This document shows, in pieces, positions 4,781 through 11,960 of a stretch of DNA of 11,960 nt (position 1 is the first letter of the stretch; every line of letters begins with the position of its first letter). Made by a program: the position numbers and the translations under genes. Source of the stretch: DATLXU01 sp035575515. Its GTDB lineage: Bacteria > Acidobacteriota > Blastocatellia > UBA7656. The stretch is taken from NCBI GenBank assembly GCA_035575515.1, contig DATLXU010000112.1, forward strand, positions 1 to 11,960. The letters run 5' to 3'. The notes beneath the pieces are model-generated. The model was not told the DNA's origin and ran no database searches. It saw nothing but the letters and a program-made list of their open reading frames with translations.

Positions 4781-7700
4781 CTAGAAGTTCACGCGCAACG
4801 CGAATTGAATCTGGCGGCTGGTGCCAAGACCGACCGTTCTGCCAACCGTCGAGTTCAGTATGCCGAAGTTGCCTGCCGCCGCTCGCGTGAAGGGCTGGCC
4901 GGGCTGAATTTGATTCGCGCCTGTGCCGAGCGCGTTCGGCAGCGTCGCCGGTGGGTTGGCGAAGTTCGCGTGATTGAAGATATTGAAGAACTCCGCTTTG
5001 AATTCGACGTTCGACGTTTCCGTAACTCTGAATCGCTTGTTCATCACCAGGTCGGCCTGCCAGAAATTCGGCCCGTGCAGCGAATTGCGCACGAGGTTGC
5101 CGAACGTTCCGGGTTGCGGGATGGCAAATGCCGCAGGGTTGAGGAACTGGCGATCATTGTTGAGGAACGGATTGACGCCGGGGATCAAATCGGGCCTGCG
5201 CACGTTGCGCGACGAGCCGCCTCCGGGGGTGTTGATAACGAATCTGCATCCTGCTCCGCCTACGACGCCAGAGGCCGTGACGCATACAACATCCGAGCGA
5301 GTCACGCGAACATCAATCGGCAATCCGCTTCTGGCGTTGATGATCGTGCCGACCTCCCAGCCGCCGAAAATTGCGTCAGCCACTCCGCTCAGGTCGTTCA
5401 GATAACTGCGGCCCCTGCCTATCGGCAGCGCATAAATCGCACTTAGATTGAACGAGTGGCGCACGTCGAAGTTGTTGTAGCCTTCATCGTAATCAAAGCT
5501 CGCAGCGCGTCCGCCTGCGGGCGTTTCGTCAGGACGGCGGGCAGCGTTGGCCGCCGTCAGCGCGTCGTTTGATCCGCCGCTTGTGCCGAAGCTCTTCGCT
5601 AAAGTGTACTGCGAGTTCAAAGTCAAGCCCGTGCTGAAGCGACGAGAGAGTTGCATCTGAAGCGCATTGTAACTGTCCTCGCCTCCGCTCGTCTTGAAGT
5701 CTATTTCCGCAAACGGGCGAAGTATTGTGCCGCCCTGGACAATGTCAAACTCGCGCGTGACGGCTCCTGTCGTAGGGTTGACGCTGACGATCTGATTAGT
5801 CACGCTGCGCAAGAACAAGTTGCGGCCACGACTTCCAACGTAGCCCGCCGTCAACACCATCTTGTAGAAAAGCTCCTGCTGGAAAGAGACCCCGAACTGA
5901 TAGATGCGTTCAGGAATCTCGTAGAGGTTCGAGTAGGCGCGCGGCTGGAATTGGCGATTGAGCGGATTGTTGATGAAGTTCGCGCGCAGAGCGTCAATGT
6001 TTACGGGGAAAGCGCCGCCGCTTTGCGTTATGCGGATCGTGTCGCTTTCAATCGGCTGAATCTGGTCTTCGGTCTGGCCAGGCCCGTAGTATATGCCGAA
6101 CCCGCCGCGCAGCAGCGTGCGCCCGCCACCGAAAAACCCGCCGCCTGCGTAGTTGGGTGACCAGGTTATCGCGATGCGCGGCCCGAAGCTGGTCTTGCTT
6201 GATTTGAATGCGCTCTCTTTGGGATCGCGCAACTGCCCCGTCCTTATATCAAAGAGCACCTGAGCGTCGTGGGCTTCACGCAACGGAGTGTAGTATTCAT
6301 AGCGCAGCCCATAATTGATCGTCAGGTTTGGCCGCGCCTTCCATTCATCCTGCGCGAAAGCGATGTAGTATTCCTGCTCGGCTTTGCGCGTGCCGGAGAC
6401 CCCTGTGATCGGGCTTGGATCGCTAAGGTCACCAGCGAATTGCACAGATTGCAACGTGTTTGCGAGAAAGTTGTTGAGGTTTGAGTAGGTATAGGTCGTG
6501 CCGCCGAGACGATCCGTATACAAACGAACGAAGCGCGCCTCACCGCCAAACTTCATGGCATGGCTTCCCTTTATCCAGCTCAGGTGGTCTATCACAGAAA
6601 GCGTATAGGGAGTGTAGGGCGCGCCGCGACCGTTAGTGGCGCTGTTTGCGCGAACAAGTCCGCCCGGCACTGCGATGCCCGACGAGTTGCCTTGCCCCTG
6701 AATGCCCGTGTTGGCCACCGAGCCGCTGATGTTCAACGTGATGCGCGAAAGGTCTATGCCATTGACGACGGGCGCAAGCCCGTTGACGCGCGTCAGCGCT
6801 TCATTGAATCCAAACTTCGCCTCGTTGACGGTATTCGTCGTCAGAAGCGATTGAAGAGCGAGCACGCCGTTCTGCGGCCAGGCGATTATCTGCACTTGCC
6901 TGCCGGTCACGCCTTCGGGCGTGAGGTTCTCGCCCTGATCGCGGTAGTAGCGCGCATAGAGCAGATGCTTCGGCGTTATCTTGAAATCGAATCGAATGCC
7001 GCCCGCGTTTTCGTCGACGCGGCTGACGGAGTTCAACTGGATGATGTCGAAATCCGGGTTTGTCGAAGCGCCCGCGAGCGTAATCGCGCCAGGCCCGCGA
7101 AACGCATCAATCAACGGCCTGACAGCCGGAACCGCTCTTGCCGCTGCCGAGGCGCTCGGCACCGCCTCGATAAAGTTTATGCCTGAACGCAGCCTATAGC
7201 CTTCGTAGCTGGCAAAGAAAAAGAACCTGTTTTTTACTACGGGGCCGCCGAGGCTTGCGCCAAACTGGTTCAGGCGAAGTACGGATGGGTCTTTAAGGTC
7301 AAAGAAGTTGCGGGCATCAAGCGCATTGTTTCGCAGATACTCGAACAGCGAGCCATGGAAACTGTTGCCGCCTGATTTGCCGATCACGCTGATCTGGCCT
7401 CCGGTGCCTGTGCCAAGCTCCGCCGGGTAGTTGTTCGAGTCAACGCGGAATTCCTGAATGTTTTCAAGGCTGGTCTGCAAACGGAAGGGCGAGGCTAATT
7501 CGCCGTTGAGGTTTCCAGGCGCGGCGTCAATGATAGCCGAAGCCTCGACGCCATCGTAACGAATGGCGTTCTGCTCGTTGGAGCGCCCGCTGATGCGTAT
7601 ATCCTGAAACGTTCCGGTTGAAGTGTTAACCGATCCGGGCGCCTGCAAAACCAATTGCGAAACCGAACGACCGTTGAGCGGCAGGTCCTGAACTTCGCGC

Positions 7701-8152
7701 TGGTTTACGTTCGCTCCGAGCCGCGCAGAGCTTGTGTCAAGCACAGGCTCTTGATTGCCTACAATGGTGACTGCTTCCGATATGCCTGCCAGCTTGAGCT
7801 CGACGTCGAAGGTTATCTCCTGCCCGACGGACAACTGCACATTGGTGAACTCTGCCGGGGCGAACCCTTGGGCCGAGACTTTGATCGTGTAGAAAGACGG
7901 TTTGAGCGCAGCAACGAGGTACTGGCCGTTTTCTGTCGCGGTGATTGTTCGCTCGTTGCCTGTGCGCTCGTCTTTGATTGTGACGGCTGCGCCGGGCACG
8001 ACCGCGTTGTTCTGGTCGCGGATTGTGCCGACGATGCGGCCTTGATCTGTTTGAGCAATCGCGACCGCCTGCAACAGCAATTGCGCGACCAGAGCAAGCA
8101 TAAGCATCACAGATGCCGAGCAGCTCGGTCGCACAGTTTTTCGTCTAGTCAT
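4781..8152 (-). CDS. Oar-like TonB-dependent outer-membrane receptor
   Basis: 1123 residues. The ATG at 8152 follows AGGAGG with 5-base spacing. Residues 1-34 are a Sec signal peptide (Arg/Lys-rich start, hydrophobic core, AIA-Q end). Residues of about 36-118 form a carboxypeptidase-regulatory-like beta-sandwich (GRIVGTIRDQNNAVVPGAAVTI). The plug domain follows at about 130-250 (LPLNGRSVSQLVLQAPG, RYDGVEAS, PAELGTGTGGQISVIGKSGGN). The rest is a long beta-barrel with alternating strands, ending in the aromatic strand QIQFALRVNF with a C-terminal Phe, as the BAM complex expects. Length and domain order fit the Oar/SusC-like receptors that are numerous in acidobacteria. The ligand, perhaps a glycan or peptide, cannot be read from sequence. 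No susD-like or ton genes are nearby. It is a single-gene unit ending in a strong terminator. Confidence 0.93.
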   Translation of the reverse strand: MTRRKTVRPSCSASVMLMLALVAQLLLQAVAIAQTDQGRIVGTIRDQNNAVVPGAAVTIKDERTGNERTITATENGQYLVAALKPSFYTIKVSAQGFAPAEFTNVQLSVGQEITFDVELKLAGISEAVTIVGNQEPVLDTSSARLGANVNQREVQDLPLNGRSVSQLVLQAPGSVNTSTGTFQDIRISGRSNEQNAIRYDGVEASAIIDAAPGNLNGELASPFRLQTSLENIQEFRVDSNNYPAELGTGTGGQISVIGKSGGNSFHGSLFEYLRNNALDARNFFDLKDPSVLRLNQFGASLGGPVVKNRFFFFASYEGYRLRSGINFIEAVPSASAAARAVPAVRPLIDAFRGPGAITLAGASTNPDFDIIQLNSVSRVDENAGGIRFDFKITPKHLLYARYYRDQGENLTPEGVTGRQVQIIAWPQNGVLALQSLLTTNTVNEAKFGFNEALTRVNGLAPVVNGIDLSRITLNISGSVANTGIQGQGNSSGIAVPGGLVRANSATNGRGAPYTPYTLSVIDHLSWIKGSHAMKFGGEARFVRLYTDRLGGTTYTYSNLNNFLANTLQSVQFAGDLSDPSPITGVSGTRKAEQEYYIAFAQDEWKARPNLTINYGLRYEYYTPLREAHDAQVLFDIRTGQLRDPKESAFKSSKTSFGPRIAITWSPNYAGGGFFGGGRTLLRGGFGIYYGPGQTEDQIQPIESDTIRITQSGGAFPVNIDALRANFINNPLNRQFQPRAYSNLYEIPERIYQFGVSFQQELFYKMVLTAGYVGSRGRNLFLRSVTNQIVSVNPTTGAVTREFDIVQGGTILRPFAEIDFKTSGGEDSYNALQMQLSRRFSTGLTLNSQYTLAKSFGTSGGSNDALTAANAARRPDETPAGGRAASFDYDEGYNNFDVRHSFNLSAIYALPIGRGRSYLNDLSGVADAIFGGWEVGTIINARSGLPIDVRVTRSDVVCVTASGVVGGAGCRFVINTPGGGSSRNVRRPDLIPGVNPFLNNDRQFLNPAAFAIPQPGTFGNLVRNSLHGPNFWQADLVMNKRFRVTETSNVEFKAEFFNIFNHANFANPPATLPNALGTGANQIQPGQPFTRAAAGNFGILNSTVGRTVGLGTSRQIQFALRVNF

Positions 8153-8330
8153 AAATGCCTCCTATCGCATTCGCGGAAAGGTTGTGATTTGAGAATTGGC
8201 GCAATTAATTTTTCAACATTAATCAAAAAGGCAACTGCAAAGCCCATCGAGATGCGAAATCTAGCAAGGCCCCGTTAAGTTGATGTGAAGACCGGCTTAA
8301 TTTTTTGTTACTTCGCGGCTGTTGCAAAAT

Positions 8331-8383
8331 TAAAAAAGAATTAATCGAAAAGTAATAGTCGGCTAATCCTCAATGTCTATACT
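8331..8383 (+). promoter_or_regulatory. Phased TAAT direct-repeat operator with -10 element (copy 2)
   Basis: TAAA at 8331 and TAAT at 8342, 8353 and 8364 recur at exactly 11-bp intervals. The last begins 14 bp before TATACT (8378-8383), a good -10 (five of six consensus bases). Unit 1 matches unit 1 of the array at 3389 in 9 of 11 positions and unit 3 matches unit 3 in 8 of 11; both arrays share AAGTAATAG. No -35 is evident, consistent with activator dependence. A start near 8390 would leave a leader of only about 12 bases that just includes GGAGG (8391-8395). The site lies in the 249-base divergent gap upstream of the receptor gene as well, so it could influence both directions. Confidence 0.62.
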
Positions 8384-8401
8384 TGTCAAAGGAGGACGGT
8401 G

Positions 8402-8806
8402 ATGATTGATAAAAGATCAGTTTATGAAAGGTGCTCGGCAGAGCTTGAAATGGCCCGGACGGCCTTAGACGACATGACAAACTGGAAGGACGCAACAGAC
8501 AAAGATATTCTCATGGCGAGAGCTCATGCAAAGAGACTCGAAATAAAACTCGCTGCCGCTCGCCTTGCTCAGGCGGAGTTTTATCTGGACTCTCTGAAAG
8601 CGCGCATTGATTATCTCGAAGCGCGTTTGGCAAAAGAAGGCAAAGCGACGGAAACCGAACAGGCAGAACTCGCGTGGGCACGTGAAGCTGTGCTGGTTAA
8701 TAGCTCAACCATAGCGAAGCTGGCCGAAGAACAGCAGCAGCGCAAAAAAGAGCTGGAGCTGTTGCTCGCCGAGGCGGAATTGGCAGCCGCCACGAACAAG
8801 GTATAA
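8402..8806 (+). CDS. Coiled-coil hypothetical protein, paralog of the 3744-4160 product
   Basis: 134 residues from the ATG at 8402, with AAGGAGG at 8389-8395 and 6-base spacing; a GTG directly upstream would leave only 3 bases. It is predicted wholly helical and soluble. The conserved core (residues 46-75: LEIKL, LAQAEFYLD, DYLEAR) is nearly the same as in the paralog, as is the SAELEMAR-like N-terminal helix with Cys11. The C-terminal third diverges into a Gln/Lys/Glu-rich helix and a short Ala-rich tail. It is a single-gene transcription unit: phased operator and -10 in front, strong terminator at 8918 behind, divergent from the Oar-like receptor. Unlike locus 1 there is no small basic partner gene. 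Function unknown. Confidence 0.78.
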   Translation: MIDKRSVYERCSAELEMARTALDDMTNWKDATDKDILMARAHAKRLEIKLAAARLAQAEFYLDSLKARIDYLEARLAKEGKATETEQAELAWAREAVLVNSSTIAKLAEEQQQRKKELELLLAEAELAAATNKV

Positions 8807-8917
8807 AACGGCTGCTGCTTGCGCTGTCGCTACGGAGGGATCGTTGCGCGAAACCATTATCAGGTGGGTTCAAGAATCTTCGCCGCGCAACTGGTTTGTA
8901 TAAACGATAATCCGGAG

Positions 8918-8950
8918 AGGGATGGCGACGAGTCCATCCCTTTTTATTTT
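8918..8950 (+). terminator. Rho-independent terminator of the coiled-coil gene
   Basis: AGGGATGG (8918-8925) and CCATCCCT (8934-8941) form a perfect 8-bp stem with an 8-base loop, running directly into TTTTTATTTT (8941-8950). It lies 112 bases after the stop at 8806, leaving a 3' untranslated region of about 110 bases. Confidence 0.92.
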
Positions 8951-9026
8951 GACTCACTTCTGCGAAATAGAGTATATCCTGAGCGCAAACCCATCCGAAT
9001 GTATCCTGTGCGATGCCCGATGCGGC

Positions 9027-9056
9027 TTGACTTTGGTCCGCTGCGATAAATAATCA
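9027..9056 (+). promoter_or_regulatory. Possible promoter of the amidohydrolase gene
   Basis: TTGACT (9027-9032) is a good -35, and TAATCA (9051-9056) lies 18 bases further on as a weak -10. The AT-rich run around 9046-9054 allows other -10 choices. The leader would be about 65 bases. Confidence 0.3.
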
Positions 9057-9126
9057 GCGCATACGAAAAGATAAAAGGCGCGGCTATTCTCATCTGCTGC
9101 GGCGATTCCCGATTGGAGGAAAGAGG

Positions 9127-10503
9127 ATGAAAACTTCAGGACGCTCTTTTGCGCTCAGGCCGTTTGCGATTCTCGGCGCGGTTATCTTCGCGATGCTTTT
9201 TGCCGTTCCTTCGGCACAGGTTCAATCGAAAAGAGTCAAAGCCCTCGTTGGCGGCACGCTCATTGACGGATACGGCAGCCGCCCGATTCAAAACAGCGTC
9301 GTCATCATCGAAGGCGAGCGCATCAAAGCCGTAGGTCAAATCGGCAGCCTCGCCATCCCGAAAGACGCTGAGATTATTTCAACCGAAGGAATGACCGTCT
9401 TGCCGGGCCTGTGGGACATGCACGTTCACCTGATGATTAACGGCCACAGCGACTACGCGCACTGGGACAAGACTTATCCGCCGCAGATGGAATCCGTCAT
9501 CATGCCCGCCTCGGCAAAGCAGCTCTTGATGGCGGGCGTGACGAGCGCGCGTGATCTCGGCGCGCCGCTTAAAGAGATCATCAGTGTGCGCGACCGAATA
9601 AACGCGGGCCAGATTCCCGGCCCCACGCTTTACGTCTCAGGCCCGTTCATCCAGCACGAGCCGTATCCCGGCACCGAATACTTTCGATGGGGAGTGAAGG
9701 GCGCCGACGACGCTCGCGCGAAAGTGAAGAAGCTCGCCGATGCTGGCGTGAATCTAATCAAGCTTATTGACCAGGACCAGATGACGATGGATGAGGTCAC
9801 AGCCGTCGTCGACGAAGCGCACAAGCATAACCTCACAGTCGTCGCTCACTCGCATCGCCCCGAAGAGATTCGTCGCGGCCTTGCGGCAGGCGTCGACTGC
9901 TTCGAGCACACAGGGCTTGCGACCGCGCCCGAATACCCGCCCGATATAATCGCTTTGATAAGAGAGCGCACCGCCAAGATGAGTCTCGGCCCGTTGTTTT
10001 GGACGCCGACAGTTGAGGGCTTGCTCAATTACGAGTACCTGCGCGACAACCCCGAAGCGTTAGATGATCCATCGTGGCAAGTGGGGCTGACGGACGCAAT
10101 CATCGCCGACATAAAAGAATCGCTGCGCCATCCAGACAGGCTTTCGTATTATCAGATCACGCCTGCGCGAAGGCCCACGCTCGCGCGAAAGATTCAGCAG
10201 TTAAGCGAATCGGGTGTTGTGTTATTGATTGGGACAGACAGCGGCATACCGATGAACTTTCACAGCCAGTCGACGTGGCGCGAGCTTGATGCGTGGGTGA
10301 ACAAGTTCGGTATTGATCCGATGACGGCGATTCGAGCGGCGACCTACTGGCCTTCGGTGCTGATGAAAGTTGATAAAGAAGTGGGAACTGTGAGCGAAGG
10401 CAAGTACGCAGACATCATAGCTGTTCGCGGCGACGTGCTGCGCTACATTGACCTGCTTCAGCGCGTTGACATCGTCATCAAACACGGCACGCGGTATAAA
10501 TAA
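9127..10503 (+). CDS. Secreted metal-dependent amidohydrolase (imidazolonepropionase/prolidase-like)
   Basis: 458 residues. The ATG at 9127 has GGAGG (9115-9119) 7 bases upstream. Residues 1-31 are a signal peptide ending near VPSA-QV, so the enzyme is exported to the periplasm or beyond. A small N-terminal beta domain (LVGGTLIDGYGSRPIQNSVVIIEG) leads into the TIM barrel. Its metal ligands are visible: HxH at His99/His101 (DMHVHL), Lys212 in LIKLID as the likely carbamylated lysine, His241 and His243 in VVAHSH, His261 in CFEHTG, and Asp371 in GTDSG. The C-terminal beta domain returns at VGTVSEGKYADIIAV. This ligand set matches the binuclear amidohydrolase superfamily group annotated as imidazolonepropionase-related amidohydrolases or Xaa-Pro dipeptidases. 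The substrate cannot be read; a peptide or amide is likely, and true HutI activity is unlikely given export. It is probably transcribed alone. Confidence 0.93.
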   Translation: MKTSGRSFALRPFAILGAVIFAMLFAVPSAQVQSKRVKALVGGTLIDGYGSRPIQNSVVIIEGERIKAVGQIGSLAIPKDAEIISTEGMTVLPGLWDMHVHLMINGHSDYAHWDKTYPPQMESVIMPASAKQLLMAGVTSARDLGAPLKEIISVRDRINAGQIPGPTLYVSGPFIQHEPYPGTEYFRWGVKGADDARAKVKKLADAGVNLIKLIDQDQMTMDEVTAVVDEAHKHNLTVVAHSHRPEEIRRGLAAGVDCFEHTGLATAPEYPPDIIALIRERTAKMSLGPLFWTPTVEGLLNYEYLRDNPEALDDPSWQVGLTDAIIADIKESLRHPDRLSYYQITPARRPTLARKIQQLSESGVVLLIGTDSGIPMNFHSQSTWRELDAWVNKFGIDPMTAIRAATYWPSVLMKVDKEVGTVSEGKYADIIAVRGDVLRYIDLLQRVDIVIKHGTRYK

Positions 10504-10556
10504 GAACCGCGCTTAATCGCACAGCTTAACTCTATGCGCAGGCTGTCAAGGTGCGC

Positions 10557-10562
10557 TACAAT
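10557..10562 (+). promoter_or_regulatory. Possible -10 element of the DedA-family gene
   Basis: TACAAT matches five of six consensus bases and lies 39 bases before the ATG at 10602. No -35 stands at normal spacing, so the call is weak. Confidence 0.25.
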
Positions 10563-10601
10563 CTCGGTCTCTCGATTTAAGCTCGAACCAGAAGCTAACG
10601 G

Positions 10602-11192
10602 ATGGAAGAACTACTGCGAACTTATGGATTGTGGGCGGTCTTTTTCGGAACCATGATTGAAGGCGATTTAACGCTTTTGCTTGCGGGCGTGCTTGCGCGC
10701 GCCGGGCTTTTCACTTTCGGCGAGGCGCTTCTGGTCGGAACGGCTGGCGGGTTTACAGGCGATTCGCTGAGCTACTTCATAGGCTCGCGGTTTCGTGGCC
10801 GCGCGCGAACCATGCGATTTTTCATACGCGCCCGTCCGCGACTCGAAAGCCTGATGCGCAGGTTCGGATTGCTTTCGGTTCTCATTGTGAAATACGTTTA
10901 CGGATTGAGGACTGCAAGCGCGATATTCTGGGGGCTTGCTCACTTCGGTTATCTGAGGTTTGCGCTGCTGACGATTGCAAGCTGCGCTGTGTGGGTCGGG
11001 ATACTCGCAGGGCTTGGATTCACATTCGCCACAGGCGTCGAGCAGCTCATAGGCGACCTGCACCGCGTGCAGGTGATCCTGCTCATTGCATTCGTCATCA
11101 TCGCCGTTGTTTACATCATCACGCGATTCGAGCGCCGGGTCATCGAAGAAGATAAAGAATTCTTCGCTCACGAAGACGACGACGAGAAGTAA
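10602..11192 (+). CDS. DedA/VTT-domain inner-membrane protein
   Basis: 196 residues with four to five hydrophobic segments, at about residues 8-32, 38-60, 88-108, 115-145 and 150-172. It has the signature elements of the DedA (SNARE-associated, VTT) family: the acidic re-entrant motif GTMIEGDLTLLLAG near the N-terminus, GGFTGDSLSYFIGSRFRG, and KYVYGLRTASAIFWGLAHF where the family has its conserved Gly-Leu-Arg. Members move polyprenyl-phosphate or phospholipid head groups across the membrane and affect envelope integrity. The KY-YGLRT version, in place of GRF-PGLRT, is a known subgroup; its substrate is uncertain. The C-terminus is an acidic cytoplasmic tail (EEDKEFFAHEDDDEK). The ribosome binding site before the ATG is weak. 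It lies 98 bases after the amidohydrolase and is read in the same direction, but nothing ties the two functionally. Confidence 0.88.
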   Translation: MEELLRTYGLWAVFFGTMIEGDLTLLLAGVLARAGLFTFGEALLVGTAGGFTGDSLSYFIGSRFRGRARTMRFFIRARPRLESLMRRFGLLSVLIVKYVYGLRTASAIFWGLAHFGYLRFALLTIASCAVWVGILAGLGFTFATGVEQLIGDLHRVQVILLIAFVIIAVVYIITRFERRVIEEDKEFFAHEDDDEK

Positions 11193-11348
11193 TCAATAGC
11201 TGCTCACACGTCGTATCTAAAACGTAAGCTCTGATAGGAGCGAGGCGTTCATAGCAGCGCCCACCGGAACTTTAAGAGTGATTGGATGGCAGCTTGGCGC
11301 AGAACCGGTAGCCGCATCGCGGGCGTATCTTTCGGCGTTGAGGGTTGG

Positions 11349-11960
11349 ATGATCTCGGAAACCATCTCTCACTATCGAATCATAAGCAAGCTCGGCGCGG
11401 GCGGGATGGGCGAAGTCTACTTAGCGGAAGATACGCGGCTCGACCGCAAAGTGGCAATCAAGCTCCTGCCTTCTACATCAACGGCTGATGAGCAAGCTAA
11501 GAAGCGCCTGATTCGTGAAGCAAGAGCTGCGGCAAAGCTCGATCATGCGAACATCTGCGCCATTCACGAAGTCGGGGAAGAAGCGGGCCACAGCTTCATC
11601 GTGATGCAGTACGTCGAAGGGGAAACGCTGGCAGATAGAATCAAGCGCAAGCCGGTTGAATTAGAAGAGTCGCTCGGCATAGCCGTGCAAGTGGCCGATG
11701 CGCTGTCGGAAGCGCACTCGCGCGGGATAATTCATCGAGACATAAAGCCGGCAAACATAATGCTGACGTCGCGAGGTCAGGTGAAGGTGTTGGATTTCGG
11801 GCTGGCTAAAGTAGAGAGGAAGAGTTCGCTTGCCGACACGGAAGCCGAGACCGAGAGCCTGCTATCGGAGCCGGGCACGGTGATGGGCACAGTGCCTTAC
11901 ATGTCGCCGGAGCAGGTCAGAGGCGAGCAGTTAGACGCGCGCACAGACATATTCAGCTTC
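11349..11960 (+). CDS. Hanks-type Ser/Thr protein kinase (PknB-like), 3' end outside window
   Basis: 204 codons are present and the frame is open at the window edge. The ATG at 11349 has GAGGG (11340-11344) 4 bases before it. Kinase motifs appear in order: the glycine loop GAGGMGEVY at 16-24, VAIK with the ATP-binding Lys38, and a conserved Glu in REARAAAKLDH. The catalytic loop HRDIKPAN is at 129-136 with Asp131, followed by DFG at 149-151, and the activation loop ends in GTVPYMSPEQ. The kinase is catalytically complete as far as visible and of RD type, so it is probably activated by autophosphorylation of the loop. In acidobacteria such kinases commonly continue into WD40/PD40 or TPR repeats and a periplasmic or sensor part, but that lies outside the window. 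The first residues (MISETISHYRIISKLG) show that the kinase domain starts at the N-terminus. Confidence 0.95.
   Translation, partial: MISETISHYRIISKLGAGGMGEVYLAEDTRLDRKVAIKLLPSTSTADEQAKKRLIREARAAAKLDHANICAIHEVGEEAGHSFIVMQYVEGETLADRIKRKPVELEESLGIAVQVADALSEAHSRGIIHRDIKPANIMLTSRGQVKVLDFGLAKVERKSSLADTEAETESLLSEPGTVMGTVPYMSPEQVRGEQLDARTDIFSF

Larger units (their letters stand above)
8807..9126. other. Non-coding gap between the coiled-coil gene and the amidohydrolase gene
   Basis: This 320-base stretch holds the terminator at 8918-8950 and a possible amidohydrolase promoter near 9027. An open frame at 8819-9049 crosses the terminator and has no convincing ribosome binding site, so I do not call it a gene. 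No RNA gene is recognised in the 110 bases before the terminator. Confidence 0.5.

Noticed and set aside
4598..5446. Long open frame on the plus strand opposite the receptor and regulator genes
   Set aside because: It is antisense to the C-terminal barrel of the receptor and crosses that gene's terminator. It has no ribosome binding site and an Arg-rich, low-complexity composition typical of a shadow frame.
6560..7186. 208-codon plus-strand frame inside the receptor gene
   Set aside because: Antisense to an unambiguous beta-barrel gene, with no start signal and no recognisable domain.
8193..8225. A third phased array facing the receptor gene
   Set aside because: ATTA motifs at 8204 and 8218 are 14 bp apart, not 11, and no further units continue the phase.
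8819..9049. 76-codon plus-strand frame after the coiled-coil gene
   Set aside because: It runs straight through a strong intrinsic terminator and has no convincing start context.

Overview
The window reads as a chromosomal segment of a bacterium that is most likely an acidobacterium, perhaps of the Blastocatellia. This is inferred from three things seen together: a very large Oar-like TonB-dependent receptor with an N-terminal carboxypeptidase-regulatory-like domain, a Hanks-type Ser/Thr kinase of the PknB style, and a secreted amidohydrolase. No rRNA or other taxonomic marker is present, so the assignment is not proven.

Layout. 33-2414 (+) is a complete ATP-dependent Lon protease. It is followed by a 143-bp miniature inverted-repeat element (2469-2611) with 13-bp flanking direct repeats. 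That element supplies the stop codon of a convergent small secreted-protein gene (2925-2596, -). The secreted-protein gene sits in a tight two-gene unit behind a 77-residue hypothetical gene (3170-2937, -). From 3389 the window reads rightward again: an operator-like array and -10 element, then two small genes for helical proteins (3465-3713 and 3744-4160), ending in back-to-back hairpins. On the minus strand lie a standalone OmpR/PhoB-type winged-helix regulator (4669-4316) and, upstream of it, the 1123-residue Oar-like outer-membrane receptor (8152-4781), which has its own intrinsic terminator at 4771-4725. At 8402-8806 (+) is a paralog of the second helical gene, with the same operator-like array in front and a textbook terminator behind. 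The right end holds a secreted metal-dependent amidohydrolase (9127-10503), a DedA/VTT-family membrane protein (10602-11192) and the first 204 codons of a Ser/Thr protein kinase (from 11349, running off the window).

The most interesting signal is the pair of matching promoters at 3389-3441 and 8331-8383. Each has four TAAN units at exactly 11-bp spacing. In each the last unit begins 14 bp before a -10-like hexamer (TACACT and TATACT). They precede the two loci encoding the paralogous coiled-coil family, and those loci flank the lone winged-helix regulator and the receptor. Helical-phase direct repeats abutting a -10 are what OmpR/PhoB-type activators use. The proposal is that 3465-8806 is a small regulon, with two copies of a coiled-coil protein, a one-domain regulator and an outer-membrane receptor. 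The sequence symmetry is directly visible; the regulatory link and any function are inference.
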